Below are positions 32,896 through 43,483 of a stretch of 64,000 bases of DNA, in pieces (the first letter of the stretch is position 1; every line of letters starts with the position of its first letter). A model generated the notes under the pieces. The model did no database searches, was not told the origin of the DNA, and was given only the letters and a program-made list of their open reading frames with translations. The translations under genes were made by a program, and so were the position numbers. This stretch comes from Flammulina velutipes (taxonomy: Eukaryota; Basidiomycota; Agaricomycetes; Agaricales; Physalacriaceae): NCBI GenBank assembly GCA_011800155.1, contig CM022369.1, positions 124,001 to 188,000 of the forward strand, written 5' to 3'.

Positions 32896-34991
32896 ATGCC
32901 CCAGGATACGCCCCCAGACGAATATCCAGACTTTCAAAAGGTCTCATCTCCCGACGAAGAAAAATTCTTGCCTTCTACAATGGAGGATGTGATACCTCCT
33001 GTTCACGCTCATCGCACGCTGGTGCTCTGTTTCGACGGAACTGGTGTGTTGAACATCTAATGCGTCTTAGACCAAGCTGACTTTGTATTGGTAGGAGATC
33101 AGTTCGACGGCGATGTAGGCAGTAAAAAACGACGCGTCCTTGGACTCACATCGAACTCCTCCAATAGAACTCGAATGTTGTTCATTTCTTCTCCACGCTG
33201 AAAAAGGACGATTGCAAAGAGCAACTGGTCTACTACCAGGTGCGTGACCTCCGGCACTTCCTTCAACAGCATGCTTACCTTCTTTTGTCTATAGTCCGGC
33301 ATAGGAACGTACGACGTGCCCGAAATCGTCTCCCCGTGGAAGGCTTCGTTCAGCAAAATGATCGATAGTATGATTGGAGTGCATCTCAACGCACATGTCA
33401 TGGGTAATTATCGTCCGTATCTGATAACGATTCCGACATGAACGCTCTTTAGGTGGATATGAATTTATTATGCAGAACTGTACGTCGTATATCACATCAC
33501 GACATGTAAGCCCTAACATTTTTGACAGATGAAGCCGGAGACAAGATCTGTATATTTGGGCGAGTGTTATACATCTAAGCATCCCTTTCCCTCGACTGAC
33601 CAATCTGCCACCTGACAGCTTCTCGAGAGGAGCATATGTGAGCGCATCTATGATTGTTCATAGTCGACTCTCTCACCCATCTCACCCACACGTCCTTAGA
33701 CGGCTCGTGCCCTTGCTGGAATGTGAGCAATGGTGTAACACTTCGTCTTCATCCCGCTCTAACGCCAAGTTATGGTCACAGGATCCACAAGGTAGACTCA
33801 ATCAAAGCCACGACACGCCTTCCTTACCGACTCTTGTAGATCGGCCTTCTGCCACGCTGCAATCACCAGCAGGTCCCCTTCGCGTATCGCATGTACTCTA
33901 GGGAGGACGAAATCGGATGGAAGCAAAGTGCCGAATTCAAGAAGGCCTTCTGCATTGACGTCGACATCGAATTCCTTGGAGTATGGTATGAATGATGATC
34001 TCCCTTTCGTTTCGCATGTCTTATGATTCTCGATAGGGACACTGTTAGCTCCGTTGGTATCTTCCCTCGAAGGCTGCCATTTACCGCCTCCAACACGCAT
34101 GTGCGTCACTTCCGACACGCCCTCGCTCTTGACGAGCGGCGAGTACGATTCATCCCTTCGTACTGGCATCGTCACAAGGAGGAAAAGGGCCCGAAACCAG
34201 GAGAAATGCCCCGTACTCGACGATCGAAGCCGCATAGGGAGAAGACCCTGGTCGAGCTAGAGCGGGAGTACGAGAGAACTCAGCGGGAGAATGGTCATCT
34301 CCATCATGTTGATGCACCAACCGATATCGAGGAAGTGTGGTTTACTGGTTGCCATTGTGGTCTGTTTCTTCTTCTTAACAATCTACCACAAACTCACTCA
34401 CATGTATTTCTAGACGTCGGTGGAGGCTCAGTGGCGAACGAAGTCCGAAATAACCTTGCTCGCATTCCCCTTCGCTGGATGATTAGACAATGCTTCTTAC
34501 TCAAAACTGGCATCATCTTCCATGTTGAACTTCTCAAGAAGTTTGGGTTGGACCCAGTGAACCTTTACCCCGTCGTGAAGCCCCGGCCTCCTCCAGTTAC
34601 CTCCATTCCGAATGTTGCTAGTGGCGCCATTTTATCAGAAGAGGAAGAAGACATTATCGACGCCCACTGTCCCATCTACGACCAACTTGCCATATCCCCC
34701 GGTTGGTGGATCCTCGAATACATCCCTGCGAAACTGCGCTACCAAAAGTCGGACAATACGACGGAGAAAGCTGTGACGTACGTTCCCGTTTTTTTCAACA
34801 TTATCCATCGTCGCCTAATGCCAATGGTGTTCCTTAGCTTCAACCGTGGCCGTTCCCGCCACATACCCCGCCAATTTCACGCGGGTATGAAAGTTCATCG
34901 CACTGTGAAATTGCGGATGGAATCAGAGGTGCTGGAGAAGAAGTACCAACCAAAACCACGATGGAAAGTCGAACCTACTTGGGTCGATTGA
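32896..34991 (+). CDS. DUF2235 (T6SS phospholipase effector Tle1-like) alpha/beta-hydrolase protein, about 10 introns
   Basis: DUF2235 proteins are serine hydrolase-fold proteins abundant in Agaricomycetes; their fungal role is unknown. Starting at MPQDTPPDEYPDFQK, the exons splice cleanly through RTLVLCFDGT-GDQFDGD, NSNVVHFFSTLKKDD, SGIGTYDVPEIVSPW and NAHVMGGYEFIMQN. The nucleophile elbow comes next, FGFSRGAY (about 33615-33636, Ser codon near 33622), then TARALAGM, the block RCNHQQVPFAYRMYSREDE, and EFLGVWDTVSSVGIFPRRLP with HALALDERRVRFIPSYW. The C-terminal part (EVWFTGCHCDVGGGSVANEV onward) ends PRWKVEPTWVD at 34991. Introns are 45-65 nt; one, before FSRGAY, appears to use a GC donor. 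No stop or frameshift is needed, so the gene looks intact. Its last 900 bp are duplicated at 62572-63482. Confidence 0.88.
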
Positions 34992-35142
34992 GACTCGTTG
35001 AGTCGTAACTCTGTATATTCAATTGTACTTTCATGCTCAATGCTTCGAATTCTTGACATACTGGACCAACGCCCGAACAAAACGGCCAGCCCACTCTTAG
35101 CTAGTCTGTGTATATAAGAGAGTTCCAATGAACAGGATCTCC
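34235..35142 (+). repeat. Segmental duplication, full-gene copy of DUF2235 3' end
   Basis: This covers the last three exons plus about 150 bp of 3' flank of the DUF2235 gene. It matches 62572-63482 closely in exons and 3' flank, but the first enclosed intron (about 34360-34413) is much less alike between the copies. Confidence 0.9.
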
Positions 35143-35156
35143 AGGCTACTCATAGA

Positions 35157-36005
35157 TCAAGATATCACGTGTGCGTCGTTGCCGCGCCCGATATAGAGAC
35201 CTTTTAGAGTCGAGCCGTATGCTCGTAGGAAGCCCTGGATGCGCCTATGGATCTCCGGAGTGAAGTATGGCGCAGGAAAATGGAAATGCTCGAGGCCAGG
35301 AAATGCCGTTGGCGTGGCCACAAGTACATCCATGAAGACGGCATCACAGGACGAGCTTGTATCAAGGATCAAGGTGGTGATATTCGGGAAGGAACCGAAT
35401 GAAGGTATCGATACGAGCGCCCAGTCAGCCAACTCCAGCTCATAACGGCTCGTGCATGACTCCATTGACCTGACAATATCTCTGGCGATGCCGGAGAGCT
35501 GGTACACTTTGATATCGTGGAGGCCAAGAGTTTCGAGACATGGTAGCCTGGATAGGAGCCAGGACAGTTCTGCTGTTGTGTCCATCGAGGGATATCGGAG
35601 GAAGAGAGCCGTGAGGGATGAGGAGATTGCGTCCAAGTACAACGGCGGTGTCCAATGCAGGTGTAGTTCCTGCATGGACGTTGCCTGCGACAATAGGCGC
35701 TCGAAACGAGCATCTTTGTGAATGGAAGAAGAACTGATAACGAACGTGAGGATGAGCGCAGCGATGGCTGGTACACCGTCAATGCAGGCCAGTAGTTTGT
35801 TGACGTTCCTCGTAGAAATCTTGACTTTTTTGAAACGGTGCGTGCGGATTAGAGGCAAGAAGGTAGGCCAGGCTAAGGCGAGTGAAGATAGCTCGTCTGA
35901 CATCTCAGGAATCGCGATGAGCTCGTTGAATATGAGTTGTTTTATTTCAGTTGGTATAATGTCATGATGGTAAGAGGCAAGAGGTAATGACGGGGCGATA
36001 TCCAT
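35157..36005 (-). CDS. LRR/F-box-like hypothetical protein (282 aa, single exon)
   Basis: An uninterrupted minus-strand frame of 282 codons starts MDIAPSLPLASYHHDIIPTE. The first 50 residues (IIPTEIKQLIFNELIAIPEM, then LALAWPTFLPLIRTHRFKKV) resemble the degenerate F-box-like start of the large basidiomycete F-box/LRR family. Leucine-rich spaced segments follow (MQELHLHWTPPLYLDAISSS, CLETLGLHDIKVYQLSG, NITTLILDTSSSCDAVF, FPGLEHFHFPAPYFTPEI). Such proteins are usually taken as substrate adaptors of SCF ubiquitin ligases, but the F-box here is weak and the role is inferred. Its stop lies about 165 bp from the DUF2235 stop, the two genes being convergent. Confidence 0.75.
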   Translation of the reverse strand: MDIAPSLPLASYHHDIIPTEIKQLIFNELIAIPEMSDELSSLALAWPTFLPLIRTHRFKKVKISTRNVNKLLACIDGVPAIAALILTFVISSSSIHKDARFERLLSQATSMQELHLHWTPPLYLDAISSSLTALFLRYPSMDTTAELSWLLSRLPCLETLGLHDIKVYQLSGIARDIVRSMESCTSRYELELADWALVSIPSFGSFPNITTLILDTSSSCDAVFMDVLVATPTAFPGLEHFHFPAPYFTPEIHRRIQGFLRAYGSTLKGLYIGRGNDAHVIS

Positions 36006-36281
36006 CTTTACCTCTTACCACCACCACCACCGTCCACGACATAGCGTACCGGCCTCCAGATCCGCAATAACCTCATGGTATGTTCGCTCTATCGTTTTCT
36101 CGTATTTTAATGCTTTCTACAGATGTTTGAACCTCGTTGTCGTTGTCCAAGGTTCATTTCCCCACCCTGCCTCAGGTTGCCCTCGAGGTGCGTACCGCTA
36201 GCTGCTCGAGGTGCGTTTCCTGCTTTCCTGTCCTCAAAAGAAACCAAGTCATCCCCAGATTGACGCGTCCCGGCGATCTCG

Positions 36282-37735
36282 TTGCTGTACCATGTCCAAG
36301 CTTGCGGCCGGAATATACGATTCAGCCAACGCAGCGAAATATTAGACCCACCACGCCCAGAGCTCTTGGACGAGCGCGACCCAGGATCGTTTCGAACGTA
36401 TGCAGCTCTGATCTGCAAGGCAGCGTTTGGATTGGATGCGAAGCAGGCTGAGGACGGGCTAGATTCCGAGAAAAATGTAGTGCGTGTTTTGGCGCGTCGT
36501 CGCACGCTACCAGGCTGATAATCCGGAGCAGCGAGCGGACAGACATTTCGACAGAGGACTTGGAATTTGCACCAGATGCACATAACTACCCGACGATAAA
36601 AGGAAATCGACGACGGAGCAGAGGATGCCAAACTCTTTGCGCTGATTGGTTCAATGCCAGTTGGCTATCTTCTAGGCTGCTTTCCGTTTCCATCTTCACC
36701 AAGGCCGCCAGTACCGCGAAGACACTTGCGCTCCCAGAGGACTCGACAAATTCCTTCCTGCGATGATGTCTCAAACAAACGGGATACGGAAACTATACGA
36801 GGCGATACCTCCTCCTACAACCAGCTGGCGAAGTTCCCTCTCCGCCAAGAAATGAGCGCCCTGGAACATTCCTCGGCGGCGTGGCCAATCCAACACTATG
36901 AAAACGCTCTGTCGAACAACTCCGCGGTATCACGACTACCCTTCGAAACTGCCCATCCGCCGTATCCAGTGGGAGCCCGCATCGAGACGTTCGTGCACGA
37001 CCTGCGGGATAGACGTCTGTTGAATGCTGTAGTATGGGAACCGGCGACGACGATATTGTTCCTTCCGTTGAATGGACATCGACAACAACGTGAGTCGACC
37101 GTACGCATGTATGCCCTCTCTGACATCCGTGCTAGGGCTTCGGAAACTGCCCTAGTCTTTTACCGCAAATCCTTATGGAGCTGGACGAGCACCTCCACTC
37201 TTTTTGGATCACCGTGGCAATTCAGTAAATGAAACCGAGCCTATCGCGCAGTGCGGGGAGAGGTTGAATTCTCTCTGAAGAGGACTTTTTTGGTATTTTT
37301 CTTCCCTTCTGCCGTCATCTCGCTCTCATCGTCTTACAGTTACGAATGTGTCGTCACATATGCACACTCTCTACCCAACCACGATGGCTGGTTGATGAGA
37401 TGCAATATGATCTCCATCGTTGTAGGCCACCACATTCTGCGCTCTTCCGGATATCTGGGACCGTCAACGTAGTGGAGTCGGTCAGCAGGCTGTTGTGCTC
37501 AACGTACCTACCCAGGAGCTCGTGCTCACTCCAGCAACGGTATGTGTCTCCCTTTTCTCCCGATACTTGCTAACAATCCAATAGGACATGTGCGATGGTC
37601 GCATATGGGAACTTCGTCGGAGCAATTGAAGGATAAGGGTACGTCTATCGTCCGTTTGTTGTATTTCTTCGCGAAACCGACAACCATTTCAATAGACCTA
37701 GATCGAACGAGGGCCAAGTGGCGTGTCGCCAACAT
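36282..37735 (+). CDS. Possible hypothetical multi-exon gene
   Basis: Coding-like segments lie on the plus strand: DPPRPELLDERDPGSFRTYA followed by ALICKAAFGLDAKQAEDGLD (about 36340-36470), then EIDDGAEDAKLFALIG (about 36607-36655). A long frame of 192 codons (36654-37232) may belong to the same gene, or be only partly coding. Splice sites are unclear and I do not recognise a family. The borders given are approximate. Confidence 0.35.
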
Positions 37736-37784
37736 TCATTCTTTGATAATACATCTTGCCAGACCTTGCCAAACTATTCAGAGC

Positions 37785-38721
37785 CTAATAAAAATCTTCA
37801 AACTCCTCCTCTCCATTGGCCGGCTTCCACTTCAACTTCATATCCATCCTCGCCAATAGGTTCCAGCAATTCCACCGATGATCCATCCACTCGTCGACGT
37901 AATCAAAATGCATCGGTGTATGTATATCCAACGGATACACCCGTTTCCAACATGCGCCGCACGTGCCATACTGCGAACACATCCCAGTCTTGTCCATCTC
38001 TTCACTCGCGAGCCATTGCCTCCTTGATTCTCCACTCGGGAGGAGCTCTGGCGGTTCTCTGAATGTCGCTCTCACCTCGGCGACAGTGTTGTATTTCAAT
38101 ACTCTAGCCTCCCCGCGGTCAATGCAGACGAGATAATCGTCGGACGGACGCGCCTCTTCGGGACGGACGAGTGGGCTTCTTAAGATGGGGGCCCGCATTT
38201 GTGGAATCAGCCATGATGGAATTCGGCGGGTGCTAGCAGTGGTGGAAGGTTGGTGTTCGGTGAGGGTCGCAGAGGAGCTCTCGGAGCCGGAGGGGCGCAG
38301 GGTGGCGATGGGTGGATATTCGAGCTTTGGGACGAGAGCGGGGTTCTGCGATGCGCTGGAATATGGAGTCAGTGGTTCTGTTGATGAAGAGGGAACGCAA
38401 AATGGTCTACCTCTTTGGTTCAGGTCCCTTTGGAGATTCCGCCGAGAGGGTTCTACACGGTCATGTTAGCTACTACTGCGATAACGTTTATGCATTCCAT
38501 AGCTTACGATTTCGTTTCGGCCTTCTTGTTGACCTGTTCCTCAAGTTCTCGTATTGTTTTCTGAAGATCCTCGTTACTAGTTTTGCTATACAACATTCAG
38601 TAAATTCTATGATTGCGCCCATTCGTTGAACTCACGACACGGTAGACGCTTGTTTGCCATATGTCGCTGGCGGTACCATCCCACGGCGCGGACGAGGATA
38701 ACGTGTTCTTGGGGTAGACAT
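37785..38721 (-). CDS. Hypothetical protein, four exons, with coiled-coil segment
   Basis: Starting at MSTPRTRYPRPRRGMVPPAT (ATG complement at 38719-38721), three short introns (about 38635-38582, 38512-38460 and 38417-38359, read on the minus strand) all keep frame. The second exon gives a charged heptad-like helix, EDLQKTIRELEEQVNKKAET. The last exon runs through a Ser/Thr/Pro-rich linker to LRSPLVRPEEARPSDDYLVC, AEVRATFREPPELLPSGESR and a compact C-terminus with GMCSQYGTCGACWKRVYPLD and WMDHRWNCWNLLARMDMKLK, ending EEEFEDFY. The CxxxxxCxxC cluster might bind metal. No family was recognised. All four exons joining in frame makes a real gene likely. Confidence 0.65.
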
Positions 38722-39197
38722 GGTGAGTGGCTTTGGATGGGGATGCTGAAGTGATGAAGGTATGGGAATGAAAGGGCGTTATAAAGGTTCGCGTCTGTGG
38801 CATTGATTGTTCTCTAGATCTGGAGATCCATAGTTGATGTGATTGTTCACATTGCGCTTCATTGTTCGACTACTTTTTGTGGCGCGCGTCAAGGAGTCAG
38901 TCCGGGAGACGTGCTATTCACACACAATGAGGATGAATCGTTGAATTTACAGTATGGCATGGGTTTATCAAAACGCACCTGGCGTTTATCATTGATGTGT
39001 TTCCATTCTGGCTCATGCTTTAGTGTGGCGCATTCCTCTTCCGGTACCAATGCATTCTTGCACCACGTTGTGCAAGAGATGAAATGTCGGCGTGTACTAT
39101 AGTGGTATACTGGCACATTCTACGCCTTCACGAATGACCTGCAGCGCGTTCGTGTGATACACTGTTACATTTATATTCATAATGATGTTTCGCACTA

Positions 39198-39224
39198 CTC
39201 GCAGCCAAAATAAGTAATTAGAAT
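39198..39224 (+). repeat. Left terminal inverted repeat of the Tc1-type element
   Basis: 27 bp, reverse complement of 40408-40434, preceded by TA at 39196-39197. Confidence 0.95.
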
Positions 39225-39233
39225 TATGTAAGC

Positions 39234-40315
39234 ATGGCATCAATGAACACGACTTCTACACGAACCTCCATGCCGCCCGACCGCAATTCATACACACGAC
39301 ATGACTCCCCGAAAAAGAATCGCTTCGTCGGTGCCGTTTCAGCAGGCCTTTCTATTGCTGAAGCTGCCAACAAGGAGAACATTCCGATCAGTACTGCCTA
39401 CCATATTTGGAACAAGTACAAAACAACGAGTTCTACACATTCCCTTCCACGATCTGGGCGTCCACCCAAGATAACAGAGTGTACTGAACGTCAGGTTGTA
39501 TGTGAGGCTGTCCGAAATCGTCGAGAACCCCTTGCATCTGTCGGTCAGCATGTCGAACCAAAGATTTCCGATCAGGCCGTTCGCAGGATCCTTGCCGCGC
39601 ATGGGTATCATCGTCGTGTGGCTAGACGAGTTCCTTACCTGTCTAAGAGACAGAAAAAGGCTCGTTTGGCATGGGCACGGGCACTCAAAGGACGCCGTTG
39701 GGACGACATCATCTGGTCTGATGAGTGCTATGTGCACATTGATGACAAACATGGACGTGTTTACGTGACAAGACGTGTTGACGAGGTCCTACATGAAGAT
39801 TGTGTTGTACCAGCCTTCACACAATCTAATATATGTGTCATGGTCTGGGGATGTATCATGTCGGGGAGGAAGGGGCCATTGATTGTTCTGGAGTATCCAG
39901 GAGGGAAGAGCGGTGGGATGAACTCGAGCCGATACCAGCGGCAGGTTCTGAATGGTGTCCTACAGCCTTTTTTTCTTCAGGAGAAGCAGAGGATGCCAAG
40001 TTTGTCGTTCCAGCATGACAATGCTCCATCCCATTCGAGCAAATCTACGAAGCGCTGGTTTATTAAACATGGCATACCACTTTTCCCTCATCCACCCTCA
40101 TCCCTGACGTCAATCCCATCGAGCCTTTATGGCATGTTCTCAAGAACATTATTCGCCACCGGAAGCACCCACCATCATCCACCGAGGAGCTTCGCACCGC
40201 GGTCAAGGAAGCATGGGATCAGATAACAGATGTTGATGTTGAAAAGCACACTCACACAATGCCTGAGAGAGTTAAGGCAGTTCTGGATGCACATGGGGGA
40301 CATACAAAGTACTAG
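39234..40315 (+). pseudogene. Tc1-type transposase, one frameshift
   Basis: The transposase binds the terminal repeats and cuts and pastes the element at TA sites. The frame opens MASMNTTSTRTSMPPDRNSY. A paired helix-turn-helix region comes first (GLSIAEAANKENIPISTAYH, SGRPPKITECTERQVV, SDQAVRRILAAHGYHRR). The catalytic domain has Asp-1 in IIWSDECYVHID (39720-39722), Asp-2 in FQHDNAPSHS (40017-40019) and the Glu in DVNPIEPLWHVLKN (40121-40123), 34 residues after Asp-2. The first frame runs off into unrelated residues after FPHPPSS. The correct C-terminus (to the TAG at 40313-40315) resumes in another frame, consistent with loss of one C near 40100-40106. As written, the third catalytic residue is out of frame, so the product would be inactive unless the base is a sequencing error. 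Confidence 0.9.
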
Positions 40316-40407
40316 TATCATGTACCACATTATCTTACTGCCTCCAATGTTGATATGTGCTCGCAGTGCATAGAAAGGTGTCATTGATCTGGATCAAAAA
40401 TGACATC

Positions 40408-40434
40408 ATTCTAATTACTTATTTTGGCTGCGAG
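40408..40434 (-). repeat. Right terminal inverted repeat of the Tc1-type element
   Basis: 27 bp, reverse complement of 39198-39224, followed by TA at 40435-40436. Confidence 0.95.
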
Positions 40435-40650
40435 TAGATAACGACTTGTTGCGTGCATAGAAACCACTACTATCAATTCCCCATCGGATATTTCACTATG
40501 CTTCTAAGTGAACCTTCACATTGCGCCATTCCTTGCTAATCAATTTCGGCGTGCCCGCCTTTACCGATGATGCTTATATTCTCCAGCTCGGTTTATAATG
40601 ATTCATATTTTCCTCGAAGCTCTCATAACTTCCCTCTCAAATTATCCGCG

Positions 40651-41687
40651 ATGTCCTCTACATCGGTCGCAGTCTTTGGATATGGAACAGTCGGCAAGCC
40701 TCTCGTAAGCGTAAGTCCCAAATATTGTATCTCATTCTCCCCGCTAACGATTCTCGATCGTCCAGGCCCTCGCAGCCCAAGGCGCCGGAGTCCTTCTCCT
40801 ATCTAGAGACGCGTCCAAACCCCAAGGCGTTCCCTCCGGAGTTCAGACTGCATCCGTCGACTACAACGACGAGACACAGGTAGCCGATACTCTCAAACAG
40901 CACGGAGTTGACGCGGTCGTTATTACGCTCGGAGGCAGTGCTGACGCTGAACACGTCCTCACCGTCGTCCAAGTATCCATCACTCGCGCCGCCAAGGCAG
41001 CGGGCGTGAAGCTCTTCATGCCCAGCGAGTTTGGTATCGACACGGAAGGTTATGGTCTCGGGTCCTCGGGAGCGTTTTCGAAGCAAAGAGTGAGGTACTT
41101 GGTACGTCGGGCTTGCTGGATATGTGTGAGAAAATACTGAAGACAGCAAACAGCTAGGATCCAGGAGATTGGCATCCCCACCACTCGAGTACTGGCCGGA
41201 TGGTTTACTGAAATCATTCCGTGGTTAACGTCGAGCACCGCCAAGCCAGATAAATTCATCATTACAGGCAAGGGCGACAGGGAAATTAGCTTCACCGCAG
41301 TCTCAGATCTCGTAGGTATGTCGTCGAGTTGTCCGATCTATTAAAGTGGATATTCGATTTCAAGAAGGTTATGTGGCGCACATACTCACCTCGATCCCGC
41401 TTCCCGAGCTTTACAACAAGAGCCTCCTGATCGAGGGGCAAGCCGCTATATTCCAGGAGGTTGCCCAGATTCTAGGCAAGAAGATCACCCACGTTTCGCC
41501 AGAGGAGGTCGAACAGCCGTTTGTACGGATTTTACTAGGATTGGCTGACAAGGGACGCGTAAGGATTGGGTATATCTCGAAGGATGCAGATGTGTCACAG
41601 GAAGTCGTAGATAAGAGGTCGTCGGAGGGGAATGAGCTTTGGAAAGGACACCAGTGGAAACAGATCAAAGATGTTTACGCGGTATGA
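40651..41687 (+). CDS. NmrA-like / isoflavone reductase-like NAD(P)-binding protein
   Basis: The product is an atypical short-chain dehydrogenase fold protein. The start MSSTSVAVFGYGTVGKPLVS contains the glycine-rich dinucleotide loop GYGTVGKP, near the very N-terminus as in the family. Later landmarks are LLLSRDASKPQGVPSGVQTA, DAVVITLGGS, AAKAAGVKLFMPSEFGIDTE (the conserved K-RF-PSEFG region), GIPTTRVLAGWFTE and KGDREISFTAVSDLV. Introns lie at about 40713-40765, 41101-41145 and 41315-41370. The stop is at 41687. Length (about 290 residues) and intact motifs suggest a working enzyme or redox sensor; the substrate cannot be told. A possible extra 3' exon near 41741 was not supported. Confidence 0.82.
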
Positions 41688-43483
41688 GTACCCTGGTAGT
41701 AGGAGGTGTAAATCATCGTTGATATACGTTATTGTTGCAGTCGGCCTCGAAAAGACGAGACGGGTAAGTATTTCGTAGACCTCGAAACGGCTTGAGCGTA
41801 GGTGTATGAGTAAGTGGTAACTTCGTGAACATGAAGGGAAAGCATGTCATCGGATAACCGGATCAAAACTGCGTTCCGACTCTCTTCCTCTTACCACCAC
41901 TCGGAAATATGAACGCTCAACATGCTGCGCCTGGGATACGTTCCCGCGAGGCTTCGTGATTTCTGTGCTGCAGTCTCGTTAGGCGGCTCTTTTTGGTGCG
42001 TCGTTGAACTGTGTTCATCTGGCGTCTTGGCTGACTGAAATTCAGGCCGACAACCATTCAGTAGTGCTAATGCCATACAACGCTCCACACTCACGCAATC
42101 GTACGTCGCCTTCCTTTTGTCTTTTCCCTCCTTTTCTGGCTATAATGACTTCTTGAGATTCGAGAGACATGCCCTCCTCGATGAACCCTTTTTCTATTTA
42201 TTAATTCTTACTTCGGACTCATTGCAATCCGTTGTCTGTCCTGTATTGATATCAACGTTTTCCAGAGCTCCTTCCACGAACACCGAACGTGACGACAACG
42301 GAACGGAAGGAACGTTGCAGGTTCCTTCTCATCTGCAGGCAAAATTTTGGCGTCATCCGTAGATAGGAATTCCACATGACCAGCTCAAGTGTCACTGCTC
42401 ATATCGTCGTCGTCGTCTAACTTTCCCCTTCCGAAACACCGCCTGTGACCTCCCGAGACGCCAACGTGCGGGTGGACGATCCGACCTGGACGTTCTACGG
42501 TGGTCGAGTTTGCGAGATGGTAGCGCGAAGAGCAACCAGAAGGCAGCAAATATCTGGTCTTCATCTCGGTCGGATTGGTATACGCGGAAAAGGATAGCCG
42601 CCTGCGTTTTCTTTTCTTTTATCTCAAACCATACAGAGGCTAAAATGTGGGACACAGATACCCATGGTGACCACCTCTAAGAACTTTCCGACCTGACAGA
42701 CAGTATTCACATCGATGTTGTGGCTGTCCATGAAGGATGAAGGGAGGCGGACGGACAAGCTGGCATGAACGCAAGAAATTGTCCCATGTTGCACATACAA
42801 CCTGACCATCTTTCTTGACAGTAGGAAGGCTGCAAGGAAGGAAATGCGGATGTCTTGCTGTCCGATGATAGAGAGCACGACCTACCCGTCCCTCTTCGGT
42901 ATTGTTGGTACGTTATTTTGTACCAACTTCTTCTCTCGCTGAACACATCCTCGTAGCTGCGAGCGACATGAACGTCTTCCCGCAGCTTTCGCGCCGTACA
43001 CGTCCGTCCATGCGGTACAAGTCTACCTAAGTCTGGTGTCGTTTCACCGATCATGGATGCCCTATGGGATGCATGGCTCCTGCCATGCACGGTAGTACAG
43101 ATTTTGGCGGTGTTGGAAATAAGGCTAACCTAAGCCTTTGTTGATTTCCGATATCACGACACCCGCTCTTCGTTTCATTACAGTAAGCCAATACCCACTC
43201 TATTTATTCAATCCTTAACCTATCTTCTTGCTAGGAATGTCATGTTACTGTACTTGTCAGACGCGAGACTGTTGGGCCAGTCTGCCGACGGGGATCTCGT
43301 CAATCTACAACTGTCACGCCTTCGTAGCTCGCTTTGTACTGTTCCCACGCTACACATATTTTTCCGGTTTGAGATTTGATCAGACCCCACCTTTCAAATT
43401 CACACGCACTGGCAATGCCGCCGTACTTCTGATATTGTGTGGTCAACACCTCGTGCTGACGCTGTTCTTCCCTCGACAGCCAT
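41688..43483. other. Intergenic stretch, no gene supported
   Basis: Open frames are short (up to 127 codons, minus strand 42707-43090, Ser/Cys-rich) and show no recognisable domain. A plus-strand segment near 42480-42660 has a coding-like look but no start or splice context. Confidence 0.35.

Larger units (their letters stand above)
39198..40434 (+). mobile_element. Tc1-type (DD34E) DNA transposon, 1.24 kb
   Basis: Perfect 27-bp terminal inverted repeats (39198-39224 and 40408-40434, outer sequence CTCGCAGCCAAAATAAGTAA) flank a single transposase frame. A TA dinucleotide adjoins each end (39196-39197 and 40435-40436), the expected Tc1/mariner target duplication. Size, terminal repeats and the DD34E transposase agree. 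Apart from one frameshift the element is complete, so insertion is probably recent. Confidence 0.95.

Noticed and set aside
40313..40440. Second open frame (minus strand, 40175-40384) inside the Tc1-type element
   Set aside because: It is the complement of the transposase 3' end and has no independent support.
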